64,000 nucleotides of DNA from Chara braunii (lineage: Eukaryota; Streptophyta; Charophyceae; Charales; Characeae), in the NCBI GenBank assembly GCA_003427395.1, contig BFEA01000037.1:4610666-4674665 (forward strand), written 5' to 3'. Position 1 is the stretch's first letter. The number at the start of each line of letters is the position of its first letter. The notes beneath the pieces were generated by a model. It was not told the origin of the DNA, ran no database searches, and saw only the letters and a list, made by a program, of their open reading frames with translations. Positions 32,766 through 44,488 of this stretch are shown here, piece after piece. The translations under genes were made by a program, and so were the position numbers.

Positions 32766-33440
32766 TTTTTTTTTTTTTTTTTTTTTTTTTTTTTGGTCCG
32801 CCTTCGGCATGAACGGCCGAACGCATCCCCAAGGGGTCCCATACATTCGGGCGTTCGGCCCGTCCCAAACGCCGGTTACCCTGATAATAATAATAATAAT
32901 AAAAATAGGGAAAGTAAGGGAATTATAACACCACAGTGACATGAAGCCACTGGATTATTTTTTTGTTCAGATTTGCGCACAGATCTAACGCTTGACTTTC
33001 TTTTCACCTTTTTTTTTTCTTTTTTTCTTTTGCCTTACTTAGTCCTTTTCTGCTTGACAGTGACAGCAGCCCCATTCATCTAACCCATAACCTGGCTAGG
33101 GGGCACTCGGCGCGCAGTAGAAAATACCTCGCCGGTCCCTCTATCTTCACGTCCCTAGGCGAGCCCGACGGCTACCACGGCCACAGATCGGTAGTGCTCT
33201 GTTCCCCGAGTCTGTGTGGACCAATGGAAAGTCCAGTGGTGCACCTACCCTTTTGCCATTGGTAGCGCCGCCTGGACCAGTTCTGCAATCGTGCACAACC
33301 CGACTGACCCTGGTACGTCGTGAGCATGGTAGTGGGAATTCCCAGGTGGACAATCCGATACCACACCTGCAGGACTCTGAGCACCTCTGGGCATGGAGTC
33401 AGGTGCGCAGCTGAGGATCAGAAAACCGCGCCCTCCGACA

Positions 33441-36280
33441 CCGTGCACGCCAGCCGTACCTCTCGCAGCTCCCTGCGACAGTACAGAGAACCCGCGTGGT
33501 ACAAGTCACCTCTACCCGAAGGATTGTCACCACCCTTAGGTAGGTGTATCTCTGTTGAACTAGTGAATCATGTGCGAAAGTTTTTATTTGTAATCACAAA
33601 GATAAGTTCGCCAAGGGTGTTTGCTCGATCGTTGTACCATAGGTATACGCGTGGTAGAATGCCTAAGACTGACCCGTATATGTGTCTAGCATCGGGGCGT
33701 TGATCTCCTGGACTGACTTACAATTCAGGTCGACTTTCTTAGTAGTTGCCCATGCTCAAAATTTGCTTGAATACAAATGTTTTACCATCTCAGTTATCCT
33801 TATAAAGGTTAAATCTCATAATCGATTCCTTTGGAATAAATTCCGGAACCACTAATCTTGATGTCTAGCTACCCTCCTTCTTACCAGGACCACTGTGAAT
33901 CAGTATGATATGTGATTCATCTTAGTATATCAATCAAAGTATAGTCTATATGTATCAAGGGGGGGTATGATGAGTGGTGGACCTCACTTCTCACAATTGC
34001 GGCGGACGAGTCTGAATTTTCCAGATGACACTCTCTTCCGATAAAAACAAGTTATAACCCACATCTGCATCAATGCAAGAAATCAGATACGCACACACAA
34101 ATGCAGACAAAGAATGCACTACATGCGTAAACTTCAACCCGTTAAAGACTTGTCCCTCACTCCCCGAAACCTTGGACAAACACCATTCCAACCTCTGACA
34201 CTTTCTAGTAGCCTCCTTACTAGAATCAAAGTATTTTGATAGTGACCAAGACCATTCAAGTGTGGGTATCATTCCATGCGGAAGTTGAGTCGTAGTTCCT
34301 ACCGACCTATTATCCAATGATAATAAAATTGTAGTTCCTTATGGATCCTTCCGTAATTTTTTTTAGGAATGATGAAAACCTGTAGATACAACACAGTCCA
34401 AAACAAACTTAACATCCCTTTTTTCATACAATGATTTAGAAAATTTATCCTAGACAGTGTAACTTCAAGATTGTAACTATCGATAACTTCCGTTTTGCTT
34501 CTACTTTTAGCTAGTTGCAAGGTTGTCGCCTCACAGTTCGGGTGATGGACAATAGTTCAGTCTACATTCATTCGACTCGGTAAGCTTAGATAACGGTTTT
34601 AAGATAGTGATTAACCTTTGGTGACCATCAACCTCAATCTTTCTCTCTTGACTTCCCTCGCTTAGTCCCTTTCTTCCTTATTCTCTTATAATTGATACGT
34701 TTTCTCTTCTTATACGTCTTTCCCCTTTTGACATGTGCAAACAAACATCAACAATCCATCTTAGAATATAATTATAGGATAAACATCAGTTAGAGGTTTT
34801 AAGATAGTAGAACTTGGTCACACAGGACTACATTCTACCACCCTTACCTTAATAGAATAAAAAAATTATTTGTCAATAATTGATTAACCTTTGGTGAGGC
34901 TTTATATTTTCCCCAATCATCAAGAGGATTAGTGATGATAGGACAGATCACTCTGGATGCATTTTCTGTGGCGCTACCCAAGTTGATAGGCGATCAGAAA
35001 GACCTCATGGGGTCGTGCTCCACCCATCATCGTTACTTGGCGCCTGTTGGTGATAGGGCATACCTCGCAGGGCCTCGTTTTTCCTATAACCGACTTATAT
35101 TGAAGTAAGGTTGACCGGTAATAAGGATGACCTCATCGGGTCTTGCTTCCTCTTACTATCACCTTCCTCCTCATAGAAATAGGCAATAGGGCAGGCCTCA
35201 CGGGGCCTATCACCGTCACAATCTCCTTTGATGAACTGAATCATCTTACTTCAAATTTCTCATCTCTGAAGTAAGGGTACTTTCATATCCTATATCATTC
35301 GGAAGTCTTTAGGTCAGGTGAGTAGGCCATACGAGATTTATACCCCATGATTGACGTGACCCACAACAAGGTAGTTCACACAGAAACTTCCTCCTTATTG
35401 TACACCTTAAAGATCCTCAGACTAATCTTTGACCCATGTTAGTTTAAATTTAAGAAGACGCAAGTGTTAGTCAGGTATATGGCAAGGAACAGGTTAGTCA
35501 ACGCTTTTCACAATCACAATATTCTAGCCAGTATTAAAGAATCTCAACAATTATAGTTGTAAACAATCCCACAATTCATCCGAACTCACCATGAACTTAT
35601 TTTATCCATGTCAGGGTAGTCCATTAAGTAAGGCAAAACTTCACGCAGTCTATTCCCTTGCTGCCACATTTCCTCGCAAATAAAAATGCACATAGCGAAA
35701 CAGTTCACGTGGGAACTTCTCGTTCTCACTATTTTTTTCAAAAATAATTAATCATATACAATCCATATCCAAATTTATTCTCCAACAACCAATTTTCTTT
35801 ATACCGAGGTTTTCTTTTCCTTTAGCACTCAAGCTCTTCATACAGGCAATCCCGCTTTCTTTAATTTCAGTTTTAATCATGAAGAAATATATGAAAACAA
35901 TATTACTTTTCACTGGAGCAAGCACAGGCAAGGTGTACGGGTCATAGTTTTGCATTTTATAGGTTAGGTTAGAGCGCGCGTATCGTTTTATTCCCTGTCT
36001 CCTGAGTCTTGCTTGAACTCCAACAGAGTTCCCGCAATCGTCCTATTACCCGGATGCGTTTACACTGAGCAAATATTTAAGAGGAATTGATTATCCTCAA
36101 GTAAACTTTTCCCTAAAAAATCAGTTGAAACTAACATTTTGCAACCATTGCTTGAAAAGATTGGTGTGCAAGAGGATACGGAGGAGGATGGAGGAGGTAG
36201 GCTCCGTCAGTATTGATGATGACTTTCTCCTCTTCAATGCCTTGCACTTTTCCATCTCCGACCCTTATCCTGGCATGTGA
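33441..36280. other. Flank of element A, unassigned
   Basis: Mostly AT-rich with no recognised gene. A degenerate tandem repeat of about 64 bp occupies 34940-35215, each unit holding a small palindrome of the type GACCTCATGGGGTC (35001, near 35061, 35129, 35194). Confidence 0.4.
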
Positions 36281-36286
36281 TGTCGG

Positions 36287-36352
36287 ATAATAATAATAAT
36301 AATAACAGTGAACATAATAATAACAATGGTATTAATAAAAATAAATAAATAA

Positions 36353-36427
<75 letters not shown>
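36287..36427. repeat. (TAA)n microsatellite
   Basis: AAT/TAA triplets with a few interruptions. The minus-strand poly-isoleucine frame across it is not a gene. Confidence 0.95.
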
Positions 36428-37704
36428 CTAGAATAATAATAGCAAACAAAATTAATAACAACGATAAAAACAACAATAAAATAGTTTTGAAGTACCCATT
36501 GATGCTTTGAATGACCTTACAAGGTGCAAGATCGAAGGAAAAGAATACGCTCACTTTTAATTGACAACTTTTTTTTCTCGCGCGATCCATTTTATCTCCT
36601 TTTTCCCCTTTTGCTCTCCCTCGTTCCCCACTTGTACTCTTCTTTGCTTCTTTCATTCTCCTTCTCTCCTTCTCTTTCCCTAGTTCGCATTCCTTCTTTG
36701 TCATACTCTACTTTCCCTGACCTTCTTCACGACTTCTTCTTTCTTAGAGCACCTTTCCTTTTGTTCGTCTTCCTCATCCTCCCTACGACTTTGATACATT
36801 CGACCAGACAAGTCTTTTTTTCTTTGTTAATGTCGCTTAATAGCGAAAATAACAAATAAAAGAAATACAGGCATACACGCCATCCTCCAAACTTCAGCTC
36901 AGATAGACCATCATTGTGGCAGTGTAGGCTGCGTAGGGTCAAGAGAGTGGTTTACAAATTCTTTCCTCAGTTTTCATTTCCTATCTCAATACCACTACTT
37001 CCTAGCATTGATACTATGCAAATGAACACTACCTGAGCTTAGTCTATATGGTTGAATCGTTGTTGACTTCTATCTTTTCACGCGGTCTACACTGTCATGG
37101 CCATAGGTAAATAATAACCCTGCAGTCCCAAGCAAACGAGCACTATCCTGATCCCACGCATCCTCAAGTTGGCAAGCACTCAGATAGGCATGTCGGTCAA
37201 CAACATGTGATTTCACAAGCTTAACAACTGGTCACATTTAGGTAGTTGCCCCTGTGAGTCTGTGACCAATTCAAACTTTATCATTGTTCTTAGCTTGTGC
37301 ACTCTGACAGACACACCAACCAATAGCATGCATAATCTTTGAAGTCCAACAAAATATAGAACTCAGTTGCAAACGCCCTGTCTGGGTCATAGACTTAAAT
37401 TGCTTAGTAGAACCTAGAAACATAAGCAAGTAGAATTTGAAATAAGGTCTAATTCAATACAATCTTCCTTCCCTTCTTATCCTTCCTAGTTTGTGCATTC
37501 ATTATGACTTTGAAGGATGTTTATGTAGGAGTAATAGAGATCTTGTTAATCCATTCATTCACGTCACTGTGTGGACAACAAGGTAGTTGGTTACCTCAAA
37601 AGTGTCATGGCTACTCCGCCATTTACTCGTTCTTGGTTGAATCTGTCCTCTTTTGACTTTTCAGAGTCCTGGGTGGGAATCACACTACTTCCTAGGAAGA
37701 TTCT
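36428..37704. other. Unassigned DNA
   Basis: Nothing recognised; C/T-rich between 36580 and 36800. Confidence 0.4.
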
Positions 37705-38113
37705 CACGCCCGGCCGGACACCCGGGCATGACGCCCAGGGGGTTCTGACGACGTGAAAAAAAATAAAAAAATAAAAAAATAAAAATAAAAAAATAAATTC
37801 TGCGCTCTACCAGAGGACTCCAAATCCAGGCTTATTTCGTTTTTTGCGAGTTGGCTGTCAAAGGGGGGAAGCGGGGTATAAATTGGTTTTAAAGGGGCTA
37901 AAGGGGTCTAAAGGGGGATGCCTTTGTGTGATTCTGTTATTTTCTTTTTTATCTCCATCATAATGTGACCCTCACCCAAAAGTGGTTTGCATTTCAATCC
38001 TACACAACATATTTTGTTTCCAAAATTTTTTGAGTTTTTTTTTTTTTTTTTTTTGCGTTGGGGCTGCCCGGAACCCTGCCCGGGGGTCATGCCCGGCCGG
38101 GCACCCGGGCGTG
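37705..38113. mobile_element. GC-rich-ended inverted-repeat element
   Basis: CACGCCCGG ... CCGGGCATGAC at 37705-37732 is matched in inverted order by GTCATGCCCGG ... CCGGGCGTG at 38087-38113, with a variable middle. Inside are an (AAAAAT)n run (37755-37795) and a T run (38036-38054). No target duplication is clear and further CCCGGGCAG palindromes continue to about 38150, so the ends are uncertain. No coding capacity. Confidence 0.45.
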
Positions 38114-38159
38114 TACCCGGGCAGAAGTTGGGTGCCCGAGCGCCCGGAAAAACAGCCTA

Positions 38160-39330
38160 GACTACTTCATTATTTGTAGGAACCAGTGCCATACTTGTTT
38201 AATCAGTAGGGTTATGCTTGTCCACACCAGTTCTAACTTGGCAGCCTGATAGCTTGGGTATCAATATTCGTTTAGATAGAGCAGACCCCTTTTCTTCACA
38301 TATTAAGTCAGGTAGGTAAGTCTTATGGCCGTATTGTTACGTAAGTAATGATGACAAAATTGAATAGTGATAATAATCATATTAGTAATAAAGAACAATT
38401 GTAATGATAACAACAATAATACCATTAATTAAGGCATTCCTTCCTAACTGTACATCCGTAGAATCGTGCCATTCTCAGCACACCCCACAAAGGTGCTTAT
38501 ACCCAGACGTACATGGCTTAGTCTTTGAGCCAGACATATGACTACTGGCACAATCAACCAGGTAGCGGGTTTAACGGGTAGTCGCAGGGACAGATGGCAG
38601 AAGAGCACGCATGCATCTCACACCGACCAGCCTACCAGAACGTCAAACAATCATAAGACATGAGATGAGCTACCGAGATGCTGCAAGTCTGGATCCTTGG
38701 ATTTCTGGTGAATTCCCCTCTCGTAGGCCAGTTCCAATGGCAAGGTGTGAGCATACCACACAATCCAAAACAGCCTGTCGCATTTGCTTACTAGGTTGGC
38801 TATGAATCAGCATTCGCTCACCCCACACACCGAGGACTTGAAATAAACACACAACTCTCCGGACTACCAACCGCTTTGGCTCACAATCGGATGCAAATGT
38901 TCGTCCGAAGCATATCAAAAGCAAAGTGCACCGCCTCATCTCTACATCGAAAATCGCGAGTCAAAGAGAGAAACGAATGCACCACGCACCTACGTGCAAG
39001 GACGGACCGGAAGTCTCCTCTTGTGCACGCGGTCGCAAAAGGAACACCCTTCCCCCTTTGGATCCACATGCGCCTGTTGTCACCGACATCACCAGCAGAA
39101 CTCGACGCAGGCGAAATCCAAGAGACAGAGGACGACAACCTTCATATCCCACAACTTAGATGTAGCGGAACTGCAACACAATGCGATTTATCATGATGGG
39201 TACTATGCGAAGGCCACAACACGGGGACACGACAAACACAAATGCATATTCCAATCGAGTCGGGTGATGACGGGCCTAACCTCACGACGCCATTGGCGGA
39301 TGCATCACACATCATGTTAGTCCCCGCCTA
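38160..39330. other. Unassigned DNA
   Basis: A plus-strand frame of about 106 codons near 38876-39196 is open on several frames at once and shows no recognisable domain, so I do not call it. Confidence 0.35.
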
Positions 39331-39381
39331 ATGATAATAATAATAATAATATAACAAATAACAAAAATAATAATAATAATA

Positions 39382-39423
<42 letters not shown>

Positions 39424-40341
39424 GCATACTACATATTGTTCTGGTCAGATACATGTGAAGGCGACATGAGATCGGCCGTCCAGGTTAGGATTCTTTCTGT
39501 TCTCTCTCTCTCTTCCACCTTCCTCTACTTCTTCTTCTTCTTCATCATTGCTTTCAAAATCGTTGTCGTTATATATGTCGTAGTGGTCACTTCCTCCTCA
39601 TTTTCCCCCCCATTCTCCCCTTTCTTTTGCCCTTCTTCTTCGTCTCCTTTATCTCCTCTCCTTCGTTTCTCCGCTTCGTAACTCTGCTAGCATCTCCTTC
39701 CTCTTCACCGCAACTTTCCTCTTTCTTACGTCACCGCACCTTCTTCCTCAAGTATACCTGTGCGTCTTCTTCCTTTTCGCACATTCTTCTTCACCTACCC
39801 TTCAACTCATCCTTCAACGTGCGTTCATAGCCTTTCTCAACCACTCCACCTGTGCGCCTAACTCTCCCTCATTTCACTCCGCCCGTCGTCCCGTTGCTTG
39901 TCCGTCCGCCAGTAATCACACTACTATTGCGCGCACTCCTCATCTTCCTCATGCTCTGCTCGCTTGCTCATGTTTCATCCTTTGCACGGTGGTGTTTGCT
40001 CTCTGTCTCCTTGTGTTTCCCTTGTTTTCGTCTACCACATGCTGCTTTCCTCTTTCTCTCTTTCACGCACACATACACACACAAGTGAAGTAGTGTACAT
40101 TTCCATGATCTAGCGTAGATTCATTCGATTTTGCTCATACTATTGATGGACGTACCATGAACTCCGCCGTGAGATTGGAGATTTACCTGTGCTCAACATG
40201 ATCCAACACGATGTGCAGCATACCGGGACCTCAACATTGGAACACGATCGGTACAAGCGCACATTCTTATCAAGTCCGGCGGATGGTGGTCCAACCTCAT
40301 GACACCGTCGGAGGATGCATCACACACCAATAAGTCCTCAC
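39245..40341. repeat. Pair of diverged direct repeats about 1.0 kb apart
   Basis: The stretch 39245-39325 (GGCGGATGCATCACACATCA near its end) is repeated in diverged form at 40262-40341 (GGAGGATGCATCACACACCA). Conserved blocks include CCTAACCTCACGAC/CCAACCTCATGAC. They could be the ends of a small decayed element of about 1 kb that contains the (TAA)n and a C/T-rich stretch. Confidence 0.4.
39334..39421. repeat. (TAA)n microsatellite
   Basis: TAA/AAT triplets with short interruptions. Confidence 0.95.
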
Positions 40342-40344
40342 CTC

Positions 40345-43300
40345 CGCATATGGTAAGCAACAGATACAGGGTCGAGGCCTCCAGCGCCATCATCCTACGT
40401 CGCCATTCGGACGATGAAGCGCAGAGTTGCCATACCAAGTCACCACTTCTACCTATCATTCTCATTCCCTTTCGTTTTCTTCTTACCTACTCCTTGCGTT
40501 CTCTTCGTCTCGCCCCCCCTTTTTTTTTCTCCATCTTTGTTTCCGCTTTCAATTGCAACCACTTGCTACTTTGGCATTTAGATTGTATTAGTATTAGAAT
40601 GACTCACTGGTCTGGATTGGGTTGGAGTGACGTGGTAGTCGGACTTACGGTTTCAAATACATGAAGTGAAGGTAAGCGCGTGTCCCCACTTGTCTCCTCC
40701 GCTTGAATCTCTTTTGAAAACACATGTACTCGCGACCTACGGTCGTTCAGTTATTTCCAAAACGAGGGCGCTCCAATCGGGGATGATGATCGTGAATATT
40801 TCCTCTGCTTTTCGCTTCATGGTCCTCGCCTTTTCCTTCTCTTTCACTCCTCTTCCCTGATGACATCCGCTTTCACTTTCTTCACCCTTGCTCACTCTCG
40901 CTGTGGGTCTCCTGTCGCGCTGGCACCATCTTTCCTCAACTCGTGCTCACGTACAGTTGTCCGCTTTCGTTTTCCCTCGCCTGCTTGCTTGTGCATCTAC
41001 TCTCGCTCGCGCTCGTCCACTGTGGGCCCACTACTCACACATCTATGCGTGTTAGTGCCTGCTCAATCTAGCCCTCGAATGCTCACTTTCATGTATGCGT
41101 GTGTTCACAATCGTGTCTGCTTCTCAACTACCTATGTCACTCTCCTCGGCATGCATTCAGTGCTTGCTTTTCCTCCTCGCATTCCCAATAGCTTCACTAC
41201 TCGTTCCCACGACCACGAGTTGGCCCGCTCTTGCGCTCATCCTTGCTTTCATATTTCATACTGTGATCGACGAATTTGGACGTATGCGCATGTCTAGATC
41301 CAATTGTTATTGTTTTTATTCATTTGTATATATATATTTTTTGTTTTTGTTCATTTTATTTACTCGAAAAATAGTATAGAATCGTGTTTTGTCTCAAATC
41401 ACGTAGGCATACCTTTCCACATTCTAACGGAAGATTCAGTGTCATCCTGCCCGTTTGATTGGTCGGTGTATTGATGTTCCTTGTTTCAAGTATTCCCGTA
41501 GATTTTGGTAGATGACCGCTTCACTTCCCTTCCCTTCCGACAACCAACAAAACTACCACACAACTTAGGTAGCGCATAGATTGGGGAGTCAAAAGAAAAC
41601 TCCGTAATAAAATAATTGATTTAATGGATCCTCAAAGAATTAAAAATATATGTATATATATAACTGAACTACCTATGATGTGCCCTGTATGGACAATCGT
41701 CGGGCTCCTGTCTCGAGAGGAACCCAAATTCATAACTACTTTTGTTCTCGTAATCACGAGTTCGAATCCTGGTTGCTCAAGGACGAGGTGAAATAACAGT
41801 CCCCATTAGTGAGTTTCCTACCAAAACGAGTTTGCCTAGAGGTAGGATGGACTTTGTCCTAGTACGTACGGTCAGTTAATCCGCACATGAACCTTATGGC
41901 CAACTCCTTCGGTAGAAGAGGAGCCGACTTGCCATATGTAGAGATCCAGGCTAGACCTTACTAGTGTATTAGGCCCATAGTCTATTTTTAAGGTAAGATT
42001 AGGCCAACTTTTACTATCATAACTCGCTACGTTGGGTAAACACATTCTTTCGGTTGCCCTGACCACATGGTTGGGCCCATAATAACTCCTAACCTTCTTC
42101 CCGGCTCTACGGGTGGGTGAACTGTTGGTTTTTTTATGTTGATTGTTCCAACATATGCAGTACTGAACTACTTAACTTATTATACTGTGCCGCCTAAACT
42201 CCTGATTAACTCAGGATGTTATTGTCGCATGCCCTTTTTCCTCCATTCACCAACTCTTCGATTTTTACGGTCGAAGGCCTTTACCTCTTAATAATCATCG
42301 ACTCTGCGGGCATCACGATGACACACGCAACCCTTTAATAATCTCGGCCTTCGTGGTCGAGGAATCTGATTCATAGTGTCGCACTAAAGCGCCCTTACTT
42401 ATTACTAGAAACCAGCTTCGTCTCGGTAATTGATGTCAGAGTTATGTCAGTTGTAAAAACATGGTAAAATACCCTTGTAACAGTATTCCCCGACCCTATT
42501 AAGCGATGTCCCCGTCGCTATGGGAACTATATGCAAATAAAATTGTCTTCTAACAAGCAACTTGTCAAACCCGGATTAGTGGCGTGAAGCGTGGTTCAGG
42601 ATTGGCATCGCCCCATTATGTTTGAGTGTCACTACCGAGATTAGAACATGTGTCTCCCACATTATAACTTTTAATAAAATCAAACGATTTTGCCTCGCAG
42701 GTGGGGATACTTGATTTGTACTATAGTGCATGAAATCATTAAGCGTGACAATGTTTCATCCTTCCCTTAAGCCTTAGACTTGGTTCAGTTCACTGTTCGT
42801 TGTCTTAAGAGTCAGTGTTCTCGTTTGAACTCAACCCTTCGGATGAGGTTCCTAACCGAGACCTTGGCAGTCCAAACTCTTAGTACAAATGACCAAAGTA
42901 GCCCGTTGTCCTGTTCGAAGCCTAATACAGGACTAGCGGTCTCCATCTTGACCCACCACAGTCCAGCTTATCAGGCTAGAGCTGCAACGCACCACGTTGT
43001 TGTTTAACGTTGGTTACCCTCGTCGGTTATGCAACGATAGGATATTCATTCTATTTTTTTTAATTTCACAAATTTCAAGACTAATGTTGACCCTTCTGGC
43101 ACCCACCTGAGTCAATTCCTTCATCTGGGCAGCCAACCCCTTGGGTTTCGACCCCGGGCCAAAGTGGGAAGGTCAGCTATCCGATTATGTTGGGTCAGCA
43201 GCCCACTCTGGAGTTACGTCCCAACGATGTTAATTTTCTACCATAGGCTTGGTGATTCATGCCCTCAAGTTGACCCTTGGAATTAATGAATGATGTATTT

Positions 43301-44100
43301 TCAATATAATAACCATAAATTGCAATATCATAAAAAAAATAAAAATGATCATCGTCAGGTTGCCATTTAGGGTTGTGCCCTTAAAGTCTTTGATCATAAC
43401 TCGGTCAGGCATGCACCTCGGGGTCATTTATTCATACAAAATCCAACAAAAAAATAATGAGTAGTGACTCTTTGCTGGTCCGAATCCAATAAAAAGAAAA
43501 TATCACATTCAAATTGTATGTCAATTGTATTTGTAATGATTCATCACTCGATTCACTGAAATAATTTGTCCTCAAACATGGATATATAATCAAATATTTT
43601 ATACATGATATGCCACTTGCCGCCACTTCAAAAAATTTTACCACACAATCCTTATTGGTTTTGTCCAAAATTTAGATCCGCCCAGTCCTACCACCATCTT
43701 AGGCCTCTAACGAGTCCAGGAGTGATAGATGAAGGAGGATATTCATTTCACAACAAGGGCTCAAGATATGGACAAGGATTTACTCACAATGCGAAAAATA
43801 TTTTTGTGGTCACTAACTTATCCCCCTTGAATACATATGTAAAAATAGAAGTATGTCATACGTGTTCTTGACAAATTTGGAACGTACAGAGTCATATTTG
43901 TGACTCGTTCCTTTCTCACTCTCATGTCAATTCAGAAATGTTATGCAACCCTTATACTATCATCTATTCTAAGTATTACTCCTATTAAGACCTAACTCCA
44001 CTCAAAAAGAAAAAAAAAAATCATCCATCTCTAGACTGAAATCTGCTTGTTTACATTTTCTCTGAACTTTTTATACTAACAGAACTCCATAGCTCAACTA
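40345..44100. other. Unassigned DNA
   Basis: No recognised gene, RNA or transposon protein in 3.7 kb. Short open frames occur on both strands without recognisable motifs. Confidence 0.35.
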
Positions 44101-44109
44101 GTCAATACA

Positions 44110-44488
44110 TGTGTTTAACCAGGGGTGTTATTATCGACGAATTTTGCACCGAAATTGTCATATTGTATTGATTTTTGCTTCTTTTTTTTTGTGACATATA
44201 TGTGCTTTACGGTACGCCATGTGTCCAGTTTTAATATGTTTGGATCAATAATGAAAAAGTTGGCATTTCGTTGAATTCGTTCGATGTTTCGTTTTAACTC
44301 GGACAATGTTTTTGTGTTAGGGTTTTATAGTGTTTTTTTGTTTTCCTTTTTCCGTTTTCTTTGGCCTGATTCTTTTTTTGATGTTTGTACTATGGACCCA
44401 TATCGTTTGTTTTTAAAAATTTCAATGAATTCTGCACCGAAATTATCAACGAAAACGATGAATATTTGGCGCCCCGTTAACCATCTCT
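44110..44488. mobile_element. Possible small relative of the 981-bp TIR element
   Basis: The right end CCGTTAACCATCTCTC (44473-44488) is identical to the last 16 bases of the element at 8977-9957. A direct repeat, TTTTGCACCGAAATTGTCAT (44142) and TTCTGCACCGAAATTATCAA (44430), lies just inside, and GTTTAACC near 44113 could be the opposite end. Boundaries uncertain. Confidence 0.3.

Larger units (their letters stand above)
31161..32883. mobile_element. hAT-like nonautonomous element with assembly gap
   Basis: Inserted in the (TAA)n of the 5' LTR; the other LTR shows the empty site. The ends are CAGGGTTACC (31161) and GGTTACCCTG (32874-32883), 9 of 10 inverted. The flanking ATAATAAT on both sides fits an 8-bp duplication but is trivial inside a TAA repeat. 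CAGGG ends and 8-bp duplications are typical of hAT elements. Subterminal hairpins: arms 31173-31190/31198-31215 (one mismatch) and GGCCGAACGC 32815-32824 with its complement at 32851-32860. No transposase seen; 615 bases are N. Confidence 0.7.
4249..33440 (-). mobile_element. Element A: giant Ty3/gypsy-type LTR retrotransposon
   Basis: The sequence from 4249 is repeated from 24093, and both repeats end in (C/A)CGACA, at 12876 and 33440. The element therefore has the form LTR-internal-LTR. It lies on the minus strand: gag, protease, reverse transcriptase, RNase H and integrase follow in that order from high to low coordinates, and the primer-binding site abuts the right-hand LTR. The total is about 29.2 kb, or about 26.5 kb without two later insertions. 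Over 141 aligned bases (4283-4423 against 24126-24266) I count 14 differences, 13 of them transitions. No clean 5-bp target duplication is visible: CCGAC occurs by both outer ends, but on the right it lies inside the conserved LTR terminus. Confidence 0.88.
24093..33440 (-). repeat. 5' LTR of element A (7.6 kb plus a 1723-bp insertion)
   Basis: Begins TGTCGCATTTTTTCTAGTC at 24093 and ends CCCTCCGACA at 33440, after which it no longer matches the other LTR. Collinear with 4249-12876 throughout, apart from the lack of the 981-bp element and the presence of a hAT-like insertion at 31161-32883. On the coding strand this copy would contain the promoter for the genomic RNA; I cannot point to a TATA box with confidence. 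Confidence 0.85.

Noticed and set aside
31812-32942. Several 260-376-codon frames on both strands
   Set aside because: They run through 615 N bases and a T run; the middle is unknown.
36234-36704. Poly-isoleucine frame
   Set aside because: Translation of the (TAA)n microsatellite.
38876-39320. Cluster of overlapping open frames on both strands
   Set aside because: Open on many frames at once, no domain, no codon evidence.
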